From Enterococcaceae bacterium (lineage in GTDB: Bacteria; Bacillota; Bacilli; Lactobacillales; Enterococcaceae): DNA of 64,000 nt. Positions 24,805 to 32,276 of the stretch are shown piece after piece. Within the stretch, counting starts at the first letter, position 1; each line of letters opens with the position of its first letter. Where the stretch lies: the NCBI GenBank assembly GCA_022649665.1, contig JALCOL010000002.1:124001-188000 (forward strand), read 5' to 3'. The notes under the pieces were generated by a model, which had not been told where the DNA came from, ran no database searches, and saw only the letters and a list, made by a program, of their open reading frames with translations. Both the position numbers and the translations under genes were made by a program.

Positions 24805-25202
24805 GAGTGTATAATCGCAAGATGTTTTTGCTCGGTATTTTAACGATCTTAGTCGGGCTTGCCAGCTTAGCGACGCTTTTTGTAGAGATGCAGGTAACGA
24901 GACTGCTGATCGCCGTTTTTGTCATTTTTATCGGGCTGGAGATGATCTTGCGCAGCCTTTCTGAAAAACAAACGCGCAGCGATCAAAAAGCCGAAAAAAG
25001 AAACCGGGCAGTCACGCTGCGCTCGCGTGCGCTTGCTTCAGACGTGACGCGCTGGACAAGTTTTGTGCTGACACCGCTATCACTTGGGATCGGTGTTTAC
25101 TGGCAAATACCGCTTTTGATCGGCGTAGGACTTGGTGCTGCGCTTTTCTTCAATTTAAGCATGCTTACTGAGATGATCGCAGTGATCCGTTATTCTAAAT
25201 AA
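24801..25202 (+). CDS. Four-helix membrane protein, unknown function
   Basis: 133 residues, overlapping the stop of the preceding gene by four bases, so translation is coupled. Four hydrophobic segments in two pairs (residues about 7-25, 32-48 and 88-104, 106-124), separated by a basic stretch (SEKQTRSDQKAEKRNR). Family not recognised. Co-transcription suggests it works with the secreted hydrolase, perhaps in wall handling. Confidence 0.75.
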   Translation: MRVYNRKMFLLGILTILVGLASLATLFVEMQVTRLLIAVFVIFIGLEMILRSLSEKQTRSDQKAEKRNRAVTLRSRALASDVTRWTSFVLTPLSLGIGVYWQIPLLIGVGLGAALFFNLSMLTEMIAVIRYSK

Positions 25203-25227
25203 AAAAATTATTTTGAAAAGATCCGGA

Positions 25228-25346
25228 AAACAAGAGGGTGTGAAGGTGCCCTGCTTCGAAAAAGAGATCAAAAAAGCGGCTTTTGGAACATCGTTTATGC
25301 AGATCTCGGGACCATGACAAGATGGATGTCATGGTCCCTTGTTTTT
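25228..25346. repeat. Diverged copy of the intergenic repeat with terminator
   Basis: Contains TGCTTCGAAAAAGAGATC and a variant core (GCGGCTTTTGGAACATCGTTTA), then the hairpin GGGACCATGACA / TGTCATGGTCCC (25308-25338) with T tract to 25346. It separates the secreted hydrolase unit from the uxuB promoter. Confidence 0.65.
25308..25346 (+). terminator. Terminator
   Basis: 12-bp perfect stem with GACA...TGTC tip followed by CTTGTTTTTT. Confidence 0.88.
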
Positions 25347-25361
25347 TGTCCAAAACACAAT

Positions 25362-25373
25362 CTAATATATTAG
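25362..25373. promoter_or_regulatory. Upstream operator of the uxu operon
   Basis: CTAATATATTAG, a perfect 12-bp palindrome upstream of the -35. Same family as the sites at 19655, 19741 and 25448. Confidence 0.75.
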
Positions 25374-25398
25374 TATTACTGAATATCACCGGAAACAG

Positions 25399-25427
25399 TT
25401 GACTAATTTCCGTGAAAACGCTATAAT
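25399..25427 (+). promoter_or_regulatory. uxuB promoter with overlapping cre
   Basis: TTGACT (25399-25404), 17-bp spacer, TATAAT (25422-25427). TGAAAACGCTATAA overlaps the -10, identical to the cre-like 14-mer at gntP, so CcpA-type catabolite repression of both is likely. Confidence 0.85.
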
Positions 25428-25447
25428 TCACTTGAAATCGGCGATAT

Positions 25448-25459
25448 CTAATATATCAG
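25448..25459. promoter_or_regulatory. Downstream operator of the uxu operon
   Basis: CTAATATATCAG just before the ribosome site. It lies 86 bp centre to centre from the upstream site, within one base of the gntP pair. Confidence 0.75.
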
Positions 25460-25473
25460 TTAGGAGGATTTTT

Positions 25474-27096
25474 ATGCTTTCACTCAAAGATTGGCAAAAC
25501 AATGCTGCAGAATTCAAAAATGCGGGGGTCGAACTGCCAGAGTTCGATGTCGAGAAAGTCAAAGAAAATGGAAAAAATGCGCCAGTTTGGATTCATTTTG
25601 GGGGCGGGAACTTGTACCGCGGCTTTCATTCCGAGATCGGTCAGCGGTTGGCGAATGCCGGCAAAATGAACGCGGGGATCGTGGTTTGTGAGACACTCGG
25701 CGATGAGATCGTTAGAGATGTGTATCAGCCGTTCCATAATGATTTTCTTGAAGTGGTGATGCATGGCGATGGGACGCTTGACAAGCGGGTGATCGCGGTG
25801 ACCGCCGACAGTTTGTTTGCTAATCCGGCAAACAAAGCCGGCTTTGCGAAAGCAGTTGGATATTTTCAAAATCCAGCGCTGCAGTTCACGACTTTTTCGA
25901 TCACTGAAAAGGGCTATGCAGTAAAAGATTCAAAAGGAAATCTCTCGGCTGCTGCTGAACAAGATATCAAAAATCCGCCAGAACAAGCGCGGCTTACGAT
26001 GGGGATCGTTGCAAATCTCTTGTATCAGCGCTATCAAGCAGGGGCGTATCCGATCGCAATGGTCTCGACAGACAACTTTTCGCAAAACGGCCTGCGTTTT
26101 CAAGAGAGCATCCTGACGATCGCTGAAGGCTGGGTCAAAGGCGGCAGAGCAGAGCAAGGGTTTGTCGATTACTTGCAAGATCCGCAAAAAGTCAGCTTCC
26201 CGTGGAGCATGATCGACCGGATCACCCCGAATCCGTCTGAATCTGTGGAAAAAGTATTGGAAAAAGACGGTTTTACCGATGTGAAGATCTATCATTCCGC
26301 GCGCGGCTCGAACTTCGCTTCGTTTTCGAATACTGAAGAAGTGCATTACTTAGTGATCGAAGACCGCTTTCCAAACGGCCGCCCGCCGCTGGATGAAGCG
26401 GGAGTGATCTTGACGGACCGCGAAACGGTCGATAAAGCCGATACGATGAAAGTCACGACCTGCTTGAATCCGCTCCACACGGCACTTGCAGTGACCGGTT
26501 GTTTACTGGATTATCATGCGATCTCCGCGGAAATGAAAGATGCGGACTTGGTCGGCTTGATCAAAGGGATCGGCTATCAAGAGGGATTGCCGGTCGTCAG
26601 CGATCCCGGGATCATTGATCCGAAACAATTCATTGATGAACTTTTGACAAAACGCTTGCCAAACCCGTATATCCCGGATACACCGCAGCGAATTGCTTCT
26701 GATACTTCGCAGAAAGTCGGGATCCGTTACGGGGAAACGATCAAGAAATACGTGGCAGCACCCGATAAAAAAGCAGCGGATTTGACGTTCATCCCGCTGG
26801 CGATCGCAGCTTGGCTGCGCTATCTGTTGGCAGTCGATGATCAAGGAAAGCCTTTTACGCCTAGTCCTGATCCGCTTTTGAGCGAATTGCAAGCGCAGCT
26901 GGGCGCGATCAAACTTGGTACACAAGATCCGGCAAAGATCCACGAAGCGGTCCAAGGGATTTTAGCCAATCAAATGATCTTCGGCTCCGATCTGTATCAA
27001 GATGGGCTCGGTGAAAAAATCGAAGGACTGCTGCAGGAAATGCTTGCAGGAGTCGGTGCGGTCCGCCGAACGATCCACAAATATGTTGCAAAATAA
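25474..27096 (+). CDS. uxuB: D-fructuronate reductase / D-mannonate oxidoreductase (mannitol dehydrogenase family)
   Basis: 540 residues from ATG 25474 (TTAGGAGGA upstream). Residues near 30-45 (VWIHFGGGNLYRGF) form the NAD-binding start of polyol/mannonate dehydrogenases; DRITPNPS near 247 and later Lys/His-containing segments (KVTTCLNPLHTALAVTGCLL) match the family's catalytic domain. It interconverts D-fructuronate and D-mannonate. The next genes (mannonate dehydratase, KDPG aldolase, KDG kinase) complete the route to pyruvate and glyceraldehyde 3-phosphate, which fixes the assignment better than the sequence alone. Confidence 0.9.
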   Translation: MLSLKDWQNNAAEFKNAGVELPEFDVEKVKENGKNAPVWIHFGGGNLYRGFHSEIGQRLANAGKMNAGIVVCETLGDEIVRDVYQPFHNDFLEVVMHGDGTLDKRVIAVTADSLFANPANKAGFAKAVGYFQNPALQFTTFSITEKGYAVKDSKGNLSAAAEQDIKNPPEQARLTMGIVANLLYQRYQAGAYPIAMVSTDNFSQNGLRFQESILTIAEGWVKGGRAEQGFVDYLQDPQKVSFPWSMIDRITPNPSESVEKVLEKDGFTDVKIYHSARGSNFASFSNTEEVHYLVIEDRFPNGRPPLDEAGVILTDRETVDKADTMKVTTCLNPLHTALAVTGCLLDYHAISAEMKDADLVGLIKGIGYQEGLPVVSDPGIIDPKQFIDELLTKRLPNPYIPDTPQRIASDTSQKVGIRYGETIKKYVAAPDKKAADLTFIPLAIAAWLRYLLAVDDQGKPFTPSPDPLLSELQAQLGAIKLGTQDPAKIHEAVQGILANQMIFGSDLYQDGLGEKIEGLLQEMLAGVGAVRRTIHKYVAK

Positions 27097-27136
27097 AACA
27101 GCAAAATAAAATAGAAAGAAGCAGGAGGATGCTCGC

Positions 27137-28216
27137 ATGGAAATGACATTCAGATGGTATGGTGCGAAAGAAGAAAAAATCACATTGGAAGAGATCCGGC
27201 AGATCCCGCAAGTCAAAGGGATCGTCGGCACTTTGATGGATATCCCAGCTGGCGAAGTTTGGCCGAAAGCGCGGATCAAAGCACTCAAAGAAGAGATCGA
27301 AAAAGCCGGGATGACCCTGAAAGTCATCGAGAGCGTCAATATCCACGACGATATCAAGATCGGCAAGCCTTCAAGAGATAAATATATCGAAAATTATATC
27401 GAAACGATCAAAAACTTGGCGGAATTCGGTATCGAAGTGATCTGCTACAACTTCATGCCAGTCTTCGATTGGGTCAAGTCTGATCTTGATTATCATCTCC
27501 CGGACGGCTCGCGCACGCTTGCTTATATCGCTAAAGATATTCCGGCTGACCCAAATGAGATCATCCAAAAAGTCGAAAACAGCAGCAACGACTTTGCGCT
27601 TCCCGGCTGGGAGCCGGAACGTTTGGCAAAGGTCAAAGAGCTTTTTGAAGAATACAAAGGGGTCGACGAACAAAAGCTGCGCGAAAACTATGAATATTTC
27701 TTAAAAGCGATCATCCCGACGTGCGAAGCGGTCGGTGTGAAAATGGCGGTCCATCCGGATGATCCGCCATACTCGATCTTCGGCTTGCCGCGGATCGTAA
27801 AAAACCGTGATGACCTAGATTGGTTGTGCAATATCGTTGATAGTCCGTATAACGGGATCACGTTATGTACCGGCAGTATTGCTGAAGATCCGGCAAATAA
27901 TGTGTATGATATTTTAGCGGAGTTTTGCAAACGCGGCCGGATCCATTTCGTTCATGCGCGCAATATCAAATTTATCGGTGAAAAAGATTTCTATGAGGCT
28001 GGTCATGAATCGAGCGACGGGTCGCTTGATATGTATAGGATCATGAAGGCGATGTATGACAATGGTTTTGATGGTTTTATCCGCCCTGACCACGGTCGGA
28101 TGATCTGGGACGAAACCGGCCGGCCAGGATATGGTCTTTACGACCGGGCGCTCGGCATTGCATATTTGAATGGTTTGTGGGAAGCTATCGATAAAGACGC
28201 CAAAACACAAAAATAA
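27137..28216 (+). CDS. uxuA: Mannonate dehydratase
   Basis: 359 residues with AGGAGG before ATG 27137. It begins MEMTFRWYG and contains CYNFMPVFDWVKSDL, AVHPDDPPYSIFGLPRIV, HFVHARNIK and DGFIRPDHGRMIWDE, the conserved metal- and substrate-binding His/Asp segments of the UxuA family. It dehydrates D-mannonate to 2-keto-3-deoxygluconate. Second gene of the operon, 40 bases after uxuB. Confidence 0.96.
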   Translation: MEMTFRWYGAKEEKITLEEIRQIPQVKGIVGTLMDIPAGEVWPKARIKALKEEIEKAGMTLKVIESVNIHDDIKIGKPSRDKYIENYIETIKNLAEFGIEVICYNFMPVFDWVKSDLDYHLPDGSRTLAYIAKDIPADPNEIIQKVENSSNDFALPGWEPERLAKVKELFEEYKGVDEQKLRENYEYFLKAIIPTCEAVGVKMAVHPDDPPYSIFGLPRIVKNRDDLDWLCNIVDSPYNGITLCTGSIAEDPANNVYDILAEFCKRGRIHFVHARNIKFIGEKDFYEAGHESSDGSLDMYRIMKAMYDNGFDGFIRPDHGRMIWDETGRPGYGLYDRALGIAYLNGLWEAIDKDAKTQK

Positions 28217-28251
28217 GCATCAGACGCAGACCGAAAGGAAAGGGCTCAAAT

Positions 28252-28905
28252 ATGAAAAAAATCGAAAATTTGTTGAAATTGACGGATGCTGGAGTAGTAG
28301 CGGTCGTCCGCGGCGAAAGCAAAGAGGAAGCATTGAAAGCCTCACACGCGATCATTAAAGGCGGGATGAAAGGGATCGAATTGACTTTTACTGTGCCGCA
28401 CGCAGATGAAGTCTTAGGAGAGCTGACGGAAGCGTATCAAAGCGATCCGAGCATCATCATCGGCGCGGGGACCGTGCTTGATGCTGCAACAGCGCGGCTT
28501 GCGATGATCGCCGGCGCGCAATTTATCGTCAGTCCGAGTTTTGACAAAGAGACCGCGATGACCTGCAATCGCTATCAGATCCCTTATCTGCCAGGCTGCA
28601 TGACGATCACAGAAATGCAGACAGCACTCAGCTACGGTGCCGATATCGTGAAGCTTTTCCCAGGCAGCGCATTCGGTCCAAGCATCGTCAAAGCATTCAA
28701 AGCTCCGATGCCGTTCTTGTCGATCATGCCGACCGGCGGGGTCAGTCTGGACAATTTAGAAGATTGGTTCAAAGCGGGGGTTGTTTGCGTCGGTGTCGGC
28801 GGCAATCTTTTGAAACCAGCCGCAACTGGTGATTTTGATCAAGTGACTGAAGTGGCCGCACAATATATGGCAAAATTTCAAACGATCAAAAAGGAATTGG
28901 CATAA
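28252..28905 (+). CDS. eda: 2-keto-3-deoxy-6-phosphogluconate aldolase (KDPG/KHG aldolase)
   Basis: 217 residues. GVVAVVRGESKEEA with the catalytic-site Arg region, GIELTFTVPHA containing the active-site Glu, GAGTVLD, and the Schiff-base Lys in VKLFPGSAFG near residue 142, then PTGGVSLDN. It splits KDPG to pyruvate and glyceraldehyde 3-phosphate. It is placed between uxuA and kdgK, and its substrate comes from the kinase encoded two genes downstream. Confidence 0.95.
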   Translation: MKKIENLLKLTDAGVVAVVRGESKEEALKASHAIIKGGMKGIELTFTVPHADEVLGELTEAYQSDPSIIIGAGTVLDAATARLAMIAGAQFIVSPSFDKETAMTCNRYQIPYLPGCMTITEMQTALSYGADIVKLFPGSAFGPSIVKAFKAPMPFLSIMPTGGVSLDNLEDWFKAGVVCVGVGGNLLKPAATGDFDQVTEVAAQYMAKFQTIKKELA

Positions 28906-28932
28906 CATTCAAGCGATGAAGGAGCGATGGAC

Positions 28933-29808
28933 GTGTTAACGATCGAAAACGATGTGCTGAAGGTCGTAATCGACCAAAAAGGTGCACAGCTGACCCATGT
29001 ATTGAATAAAAAAGATGGATTCGATTATATTTGGAACGGCAAAGAATGGGCGAAACATGCGCCGATCTTGTTTCCGGCGATCGGGCGTTCGACGGATGAC
29101 CACTACCTGTTCGGGGGCAAAGAGTATCCGATGCCGCAGCACGGCTTTGCATCGGCATATGAGTTTGAAGTATGCGATCATCAAAAAGAAGAGCTGAAGC
29201 TGCAATTCAAGCAAAACGATGAAACGCGTGAAAGCTATCCGTTTGATTTTACGCTGACGATCACTTTCACACTGAAACAAAATCAGCTGGAGGTCCGTTT
29301 TGAAGTCGACAATCCCAATGAGCAGGAACTTTCGTTCGCTTTAGGATTCCACCCGGCGTTCAATGTGCCGATCAATGGCGAGGGAACGTTCGAAGACTAT
29401 GAAGTGGACTTTGACACAAAGGCTGAACAGCTGCATCAGTTTGAAATCATTAAAACGCCTGCACCTTATCGGGACGGAAAAGTGATTCCTTCGGCGGCGA
29501 AAGGGCGGAAATTGCCGCTGACACATCAAGTATTCGAGAAGGGTTTGATCATTTTTACGGAAAAGATCGATGCGGTGACGCTGCAATCGCCCAAAGCAGC
29601 ACACTCGGTCCATCTCGATACGGAAGACTTTCCGTATGTATGCTTGTGGACAAAAGAGGGCGCTGATCTGCCATATTTGTGCATTGAGCCGTTTTACGGC
29701 TTGCCGGATATTGCCGGTCAAAAACAAGAACTCAGCAAAAAAGAAGGCAATTGCCACCTAGCACCAGAGAAAATAAAAGTGCTGACTTGTGCAATAAATT
29801 TCGCTTAA
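28933..29808 (+). CDS. Aldose 1-epimerase-like protein (LacX/mutarotase family)
   Basis: About 291 residues if started at GTG 28933, which is eight bases after AAGGAG; ATG 28927 is in frame but only two bases from it. Typical galactose-mutarotase-like features: LTIENDVLKVVIDQKGAQLTHVLNKKD, FPAIGRS, MPQHGFASAYEFEV with the catalytic-type His, and FALGFHPAFNVP near 140. In this operon it may interconvert anomers or ring forms of a sugar acid entering the pathway. The substrate is unproven. Confidence 0.82.
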   Translation: MLTIENDVLKVVIDQKGAQLTHVLNKKDGFDYIWNGKEWAKHAPILFPAIGRSTDDHYLFGGKEYPMPQHGFASAYEFEVCDHQKEELKLQFKQNDETRESYPFDFTLTITFTLKQNQLEVRFEVDNPNEQELSFALGFHPAFNVPINGEGTFEDYEVDFDTKAEQLHQFEIIKTPAPYRDGKVIPSAAKGRKLPLTHQVFEKGLIIFTEKIDAVTLQSPKAAHSVHLDTEDFPYVCLWTKEGADLPYLCIEPFYGLPDIAGQKQELSKKEGNCHLAPEKIKVLTCAINFA

Positions 29809-29836
29809 GAAAATATGAATCGAAGGAGCAATCGTC

Positions 29837-30859
29837 ATGACAGTTTTGACATTTGGTGAAATGATGCTGCGGCTCAAAACGCCGGACAACCAGCGGATCA
29901 TGCAAGCTCAAAATTTTGAAGCGAGCTATGGCGGCGCAGAAGCGAACGTTGCGGTGTCTTTGTCGCTTTTGGGAGATGAGGCTCGCTATGTTTCAAAATT
30001 TCCTGAGAATCTATTAGGAAAAACCGCGGTACAGACACTGCGAAAGTATGGTGTCGATACGTCGAAAGTTTTGTTCGGCGAAGGGCGCCAAGGAATCTAT
30101 TTTTTTGAAAAAGGGGCGAGCGTCCGCGCTTCGAATGTTGTATATGACCGGGAATACAGCGCATTTTCACAAGCACTGCAGACAGAATTCGATTGGGAAG
30201 AGCTTTTGAAAGATGTCGATTACTTTTACTTTTCCGGGATCACACCCGCGATTTCGGCTGAACTGCAGGAAGCCGTTTTGGCAGCTTGCCGCTATTGTGA
30301 AGCGCATGGGATCCCGGTCGTTTGTGATCTGAATTATCGCGGGAAAATGTGGTCGCCTGCAGAAGCACAACAGTTTATGGCAGAAGCGATGAAATATGTG
30401 ACGATCTGCATCGCCCACGATGAAGACTTTGAGGCGACGCTTGGGATCAAAGCATTCGACGGCGATCAGTCCCGCGGGATCGAACAGAAAAAATCGTTCC
30501 AAAAAGCGATGCGCGCAGTCAAAAAGAAATATCCCAATTGTAAAATGGTCACCAGCATCTTGCGCAACATCTATTCAGTAGAAGAAAGCCAGTGGACCGC
30601 GCTGCTGCTGGAAAAAGATAAATTTTACGAAACGAAGATCTACGACATGCATGTGATGGAAGGTGTAGCCGCCGGCGATGCGTTCGGGGCCGGCTTTATC
30701 CACGGACTGCTGCATGATTATGCACCAGACGAACTGATCCAATTTGCGCTTGCCGCAAGTGTATTGAAATTGACAATCACCGGGGATTTGAATTTGAACA
30801 GCGAAGAAGAAATCAAACGGGTCGCGAAAAGCAGTGCCGCGGCACGCTTGAATCGCTGA
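29837..30859 (+). CDS. kdgK: 2-keto-3-deoxygluconate kinase (PfkB family)
   Basis: 340 residues. TFGEMMLRLKTPDNQRI at the N-terminus, YGGAEANVAVSLSLLG near residue 35 (PfkB signature 1-like) and GVAAGDAFGAGFIHG near 276 with the catalytic Asp. The MLRL start is typical of KDG kinases. It phosphorylates 2-keto-3-deoxygluconate to KDPG, the Eda substrate. Last gene of the operon; no clear terminator follows before the next promoter region. Confidence 0.93.
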   Translation: MTVLTFGEMMLRLKTPDNQRIMQAQNFEASYGGAEANVAVSLSLLGDEARYVSKFPENLLGKTAVQTLRKYGVDTSKVLFGEGRQGIYFFEKGASVRASNVVYDREYSAFSQALQTEFDWEELLKDVDYFYFSGITPAISAELQEAVLAACRYCEAHGIPVVCDLNYRGKMWSPAEAQQFMAEAMKYVTICIAHDEDFEATLGIKAFDGDQSRGIEQKKSFQKAMRAVKKKYPNCKMVTSILRNIYSVEESQWTALLLEKDKFYETKIYDMHVMEGVAAGDAFGAGFIHGLLHDYAPDELIQFALAASVLKLTITGDLNLNSEEEIKRVAKSSAAARLNR

Positions 30860-31047
30860 TAAAAACCGAAAGATCGCGCGCTTTAAAGCTTGACTCCTCA
30901 CTATTTTTCGCGAAATTGTCAAAAACAAGAATGTTTTTGAGAGCAAATCAAGAACGACTGTGTTATTATTAAAAATTAGATGGGGTACCCTAAATGTGCC
31001 TCAACTAATGGCAGACGAAGCTTGGTTTGCCGAGTTGGAGGAGACCA

Positions 31048-31239
31048 ATGGATCAAGAGAAGTACGAGAATAGTCAAGTTTGGCTGATACTCACGATGAT
31101 TTTAGCGCTCGCGGCATTGATCGTTCTTTTGGTGCTTCACGCCCCGCTTGCCGCCGCCGGTGTTCTTTCGATGGCACTGTTGTTCGGCATCATCACCAAA
31201 GTCTTGACAGTCAAAGAGAAAACTCAGCAGCATCAATAG
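31048..31239 (+). CDS. Small two-helix membrane protein, paralogue of 14576-14770
   Basis: 63 residues from ATG 31048 with TTGGAGGAG upstream. Two hydrophobic segments (about residues 9-28 and 31-47) and a charged tail ending in a Gln/His cluster. Clearly related to the 14576 protein in length, SQ(I/V)WLIL motif and tail. A terminator and long repeat element follow directly after its stop. Confidence 0.75.
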   Translation: MDQEKYENSQVWLILTMILALAALIVLLVLHAPLAAAGVLSMALLFGIITKVLTVKEKTQQHQ

Positions 31240-31240
31240 A

Positions 31241-31281
31241 AGAAGGGCCTGTGACATAAGTGATGTCACAGGCCCTTCTTC
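31241..31281. terminator. Terminator after the small membrane protein gene
   Basis: AGAAGGGCCTGTGACA and TGTCACAGGCCCTTCT form a 16-bp perfect stem with GACA...TGTC tip. It replaces the GAGGCTGGGACA hairpin at the same position of the 14.3 kb repeat. Confidence 0.8.
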
Positions 31282-31408
31282 CGAATAAACGGTGTTTCAA
31301 AAGCAGCTTCTTCGGAAATAAACCGAAAAATCTCAAAAATATAAGAAACTATTTTCGGATTTTTCTTCTTATTTCTCGAAGCTGGGCGCTTTTGTTCCAG
31401 CCTCGTTT
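31241..31408. repeat. Long intergenic repeat element with a substituted terminator module
   Basis: From CCGAATAAACGG (31281) to the end CTTTTGTTCCAGCCTC (31389-31404) it is almost identical to 14361-14492. The first hairpin, however, is a different 16-bp stem, so the terminal inverted repeat is lost. It lies between the small membrane protein gene and the minus-strand hydrolase gene. Confidence 0.85.
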
Positions 31409-31412
31409 TGGA

Positions 31413-32276
31413 TCATGAGGAAGGATTGTTGCGGGGATTCCGATTATTGTTGGGATCTTTCAAAATATATTGTTCGATCAGTTGCACGATCTGCTGATTT
31501 TGCGGCAGATCCGAGTGCGAGGAGTCGACTCCGGTAACTGTGATCTCGGTATAATGCTTGACTTGATTTTGATAAATATATTTGCCGGCTTCGACACTTT
31601 GAAAAGGAACGGTCCCGTCGTCGCTGTAGTCTTCAGTACCAGCGATCGAATACATCGTCAGATTTTTCGGCAGTGCCGCTTTATCATCAATCAAGTCAGC
31701 GAGCATTTGCGTCCGTTTGTTGATATTTTTTTCACTGAAATTGAAGGGCGTTGCGATCGTCATCAAAGAGTTGATTGTCAGCGAGTCGCTGTCGAAATAT
31801 TTTTCCAGATATAGCGTATAGATCAAACCGCCGTTGGAATGGCCGATCCCTGAGAAATGGTTGAAATGGTATTTGTTGACCAGATAATCCATGGCTTTAT
31901 TGAACCAGACAGCTTGCTTTTTGATATTGTCGTAGCCGTCTTTATTATTTTCGAAGCCGACCACAATGAACGGCTGGCTGTCGCTTTGCTGGATCTTGCC
32001 CGTTGTTTTCATCGTCCCGTCTTCTTGGACAGTGATCTTCAGCTGCGAATGATTTTTTTGTGCAGAGTTCAGCTCAGAGATCAAATCATCAAAGCGATCC
32101 TGCGTCGCACTGCTCCCCGGGATGAAAATAATCGGCGACATCCGCGAGTTGTGGCGGATCCGAGCCGTCCGGACGTTTTCGCGCATCCAGGCATAACTTG
32201 GAAAAGCAACAGCACTGAAAAGAAGAGCGATCAGCAGAAGAGATACTAATAGTTTGATTTTTCGTCGCATTTCCAT
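31413..32276 (-). CDS. DUF915-type alpha/beta hydrolase, membrane-anchored or secreted
   Basis: 287 residues. N-terminal hydrophobic segment (about 8-28) is a signal anchor. The oxyanion region is PIIFIPGSSAT near residue 48. The nucleophile elbow GHSNGG is near 145, followed by TPFNFSE, GTEDYSDDGTVPFQS (acid) and a His in SSHSDLPQN. This is the cell-surface hydrolase family common in lactobacilli; substrate unknown. Its start codon shares one base with the stop of the PTS permease gene. Confidence 0.85.
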   Translation of the reverse strand: MEMRRKIKLLVSLLLIALLFSAVAFPSYAWMRENVRTARIRHNSRMSPIIFIPGSSATQDRFDDLISELNSAQKNHSQLKITVQEDGTMKTTGKIQQSDSQPFIVVGFENNKDGYDNIKKQAVWFNKAMDYLVNKYHFNHFSGIGHSNGGLIYTLYLEKYFDSDSLTINSLMTIATPFNFSEKNINKRTQMLADLIDDKAALPKNLTMYSIAGTEDYSDDGTVPFQSVEAGKYIYQNQVKHYTEITVTGVDSSHSDLPQNQQIVQLIEQYILKDPNNNRNPRNNPSS

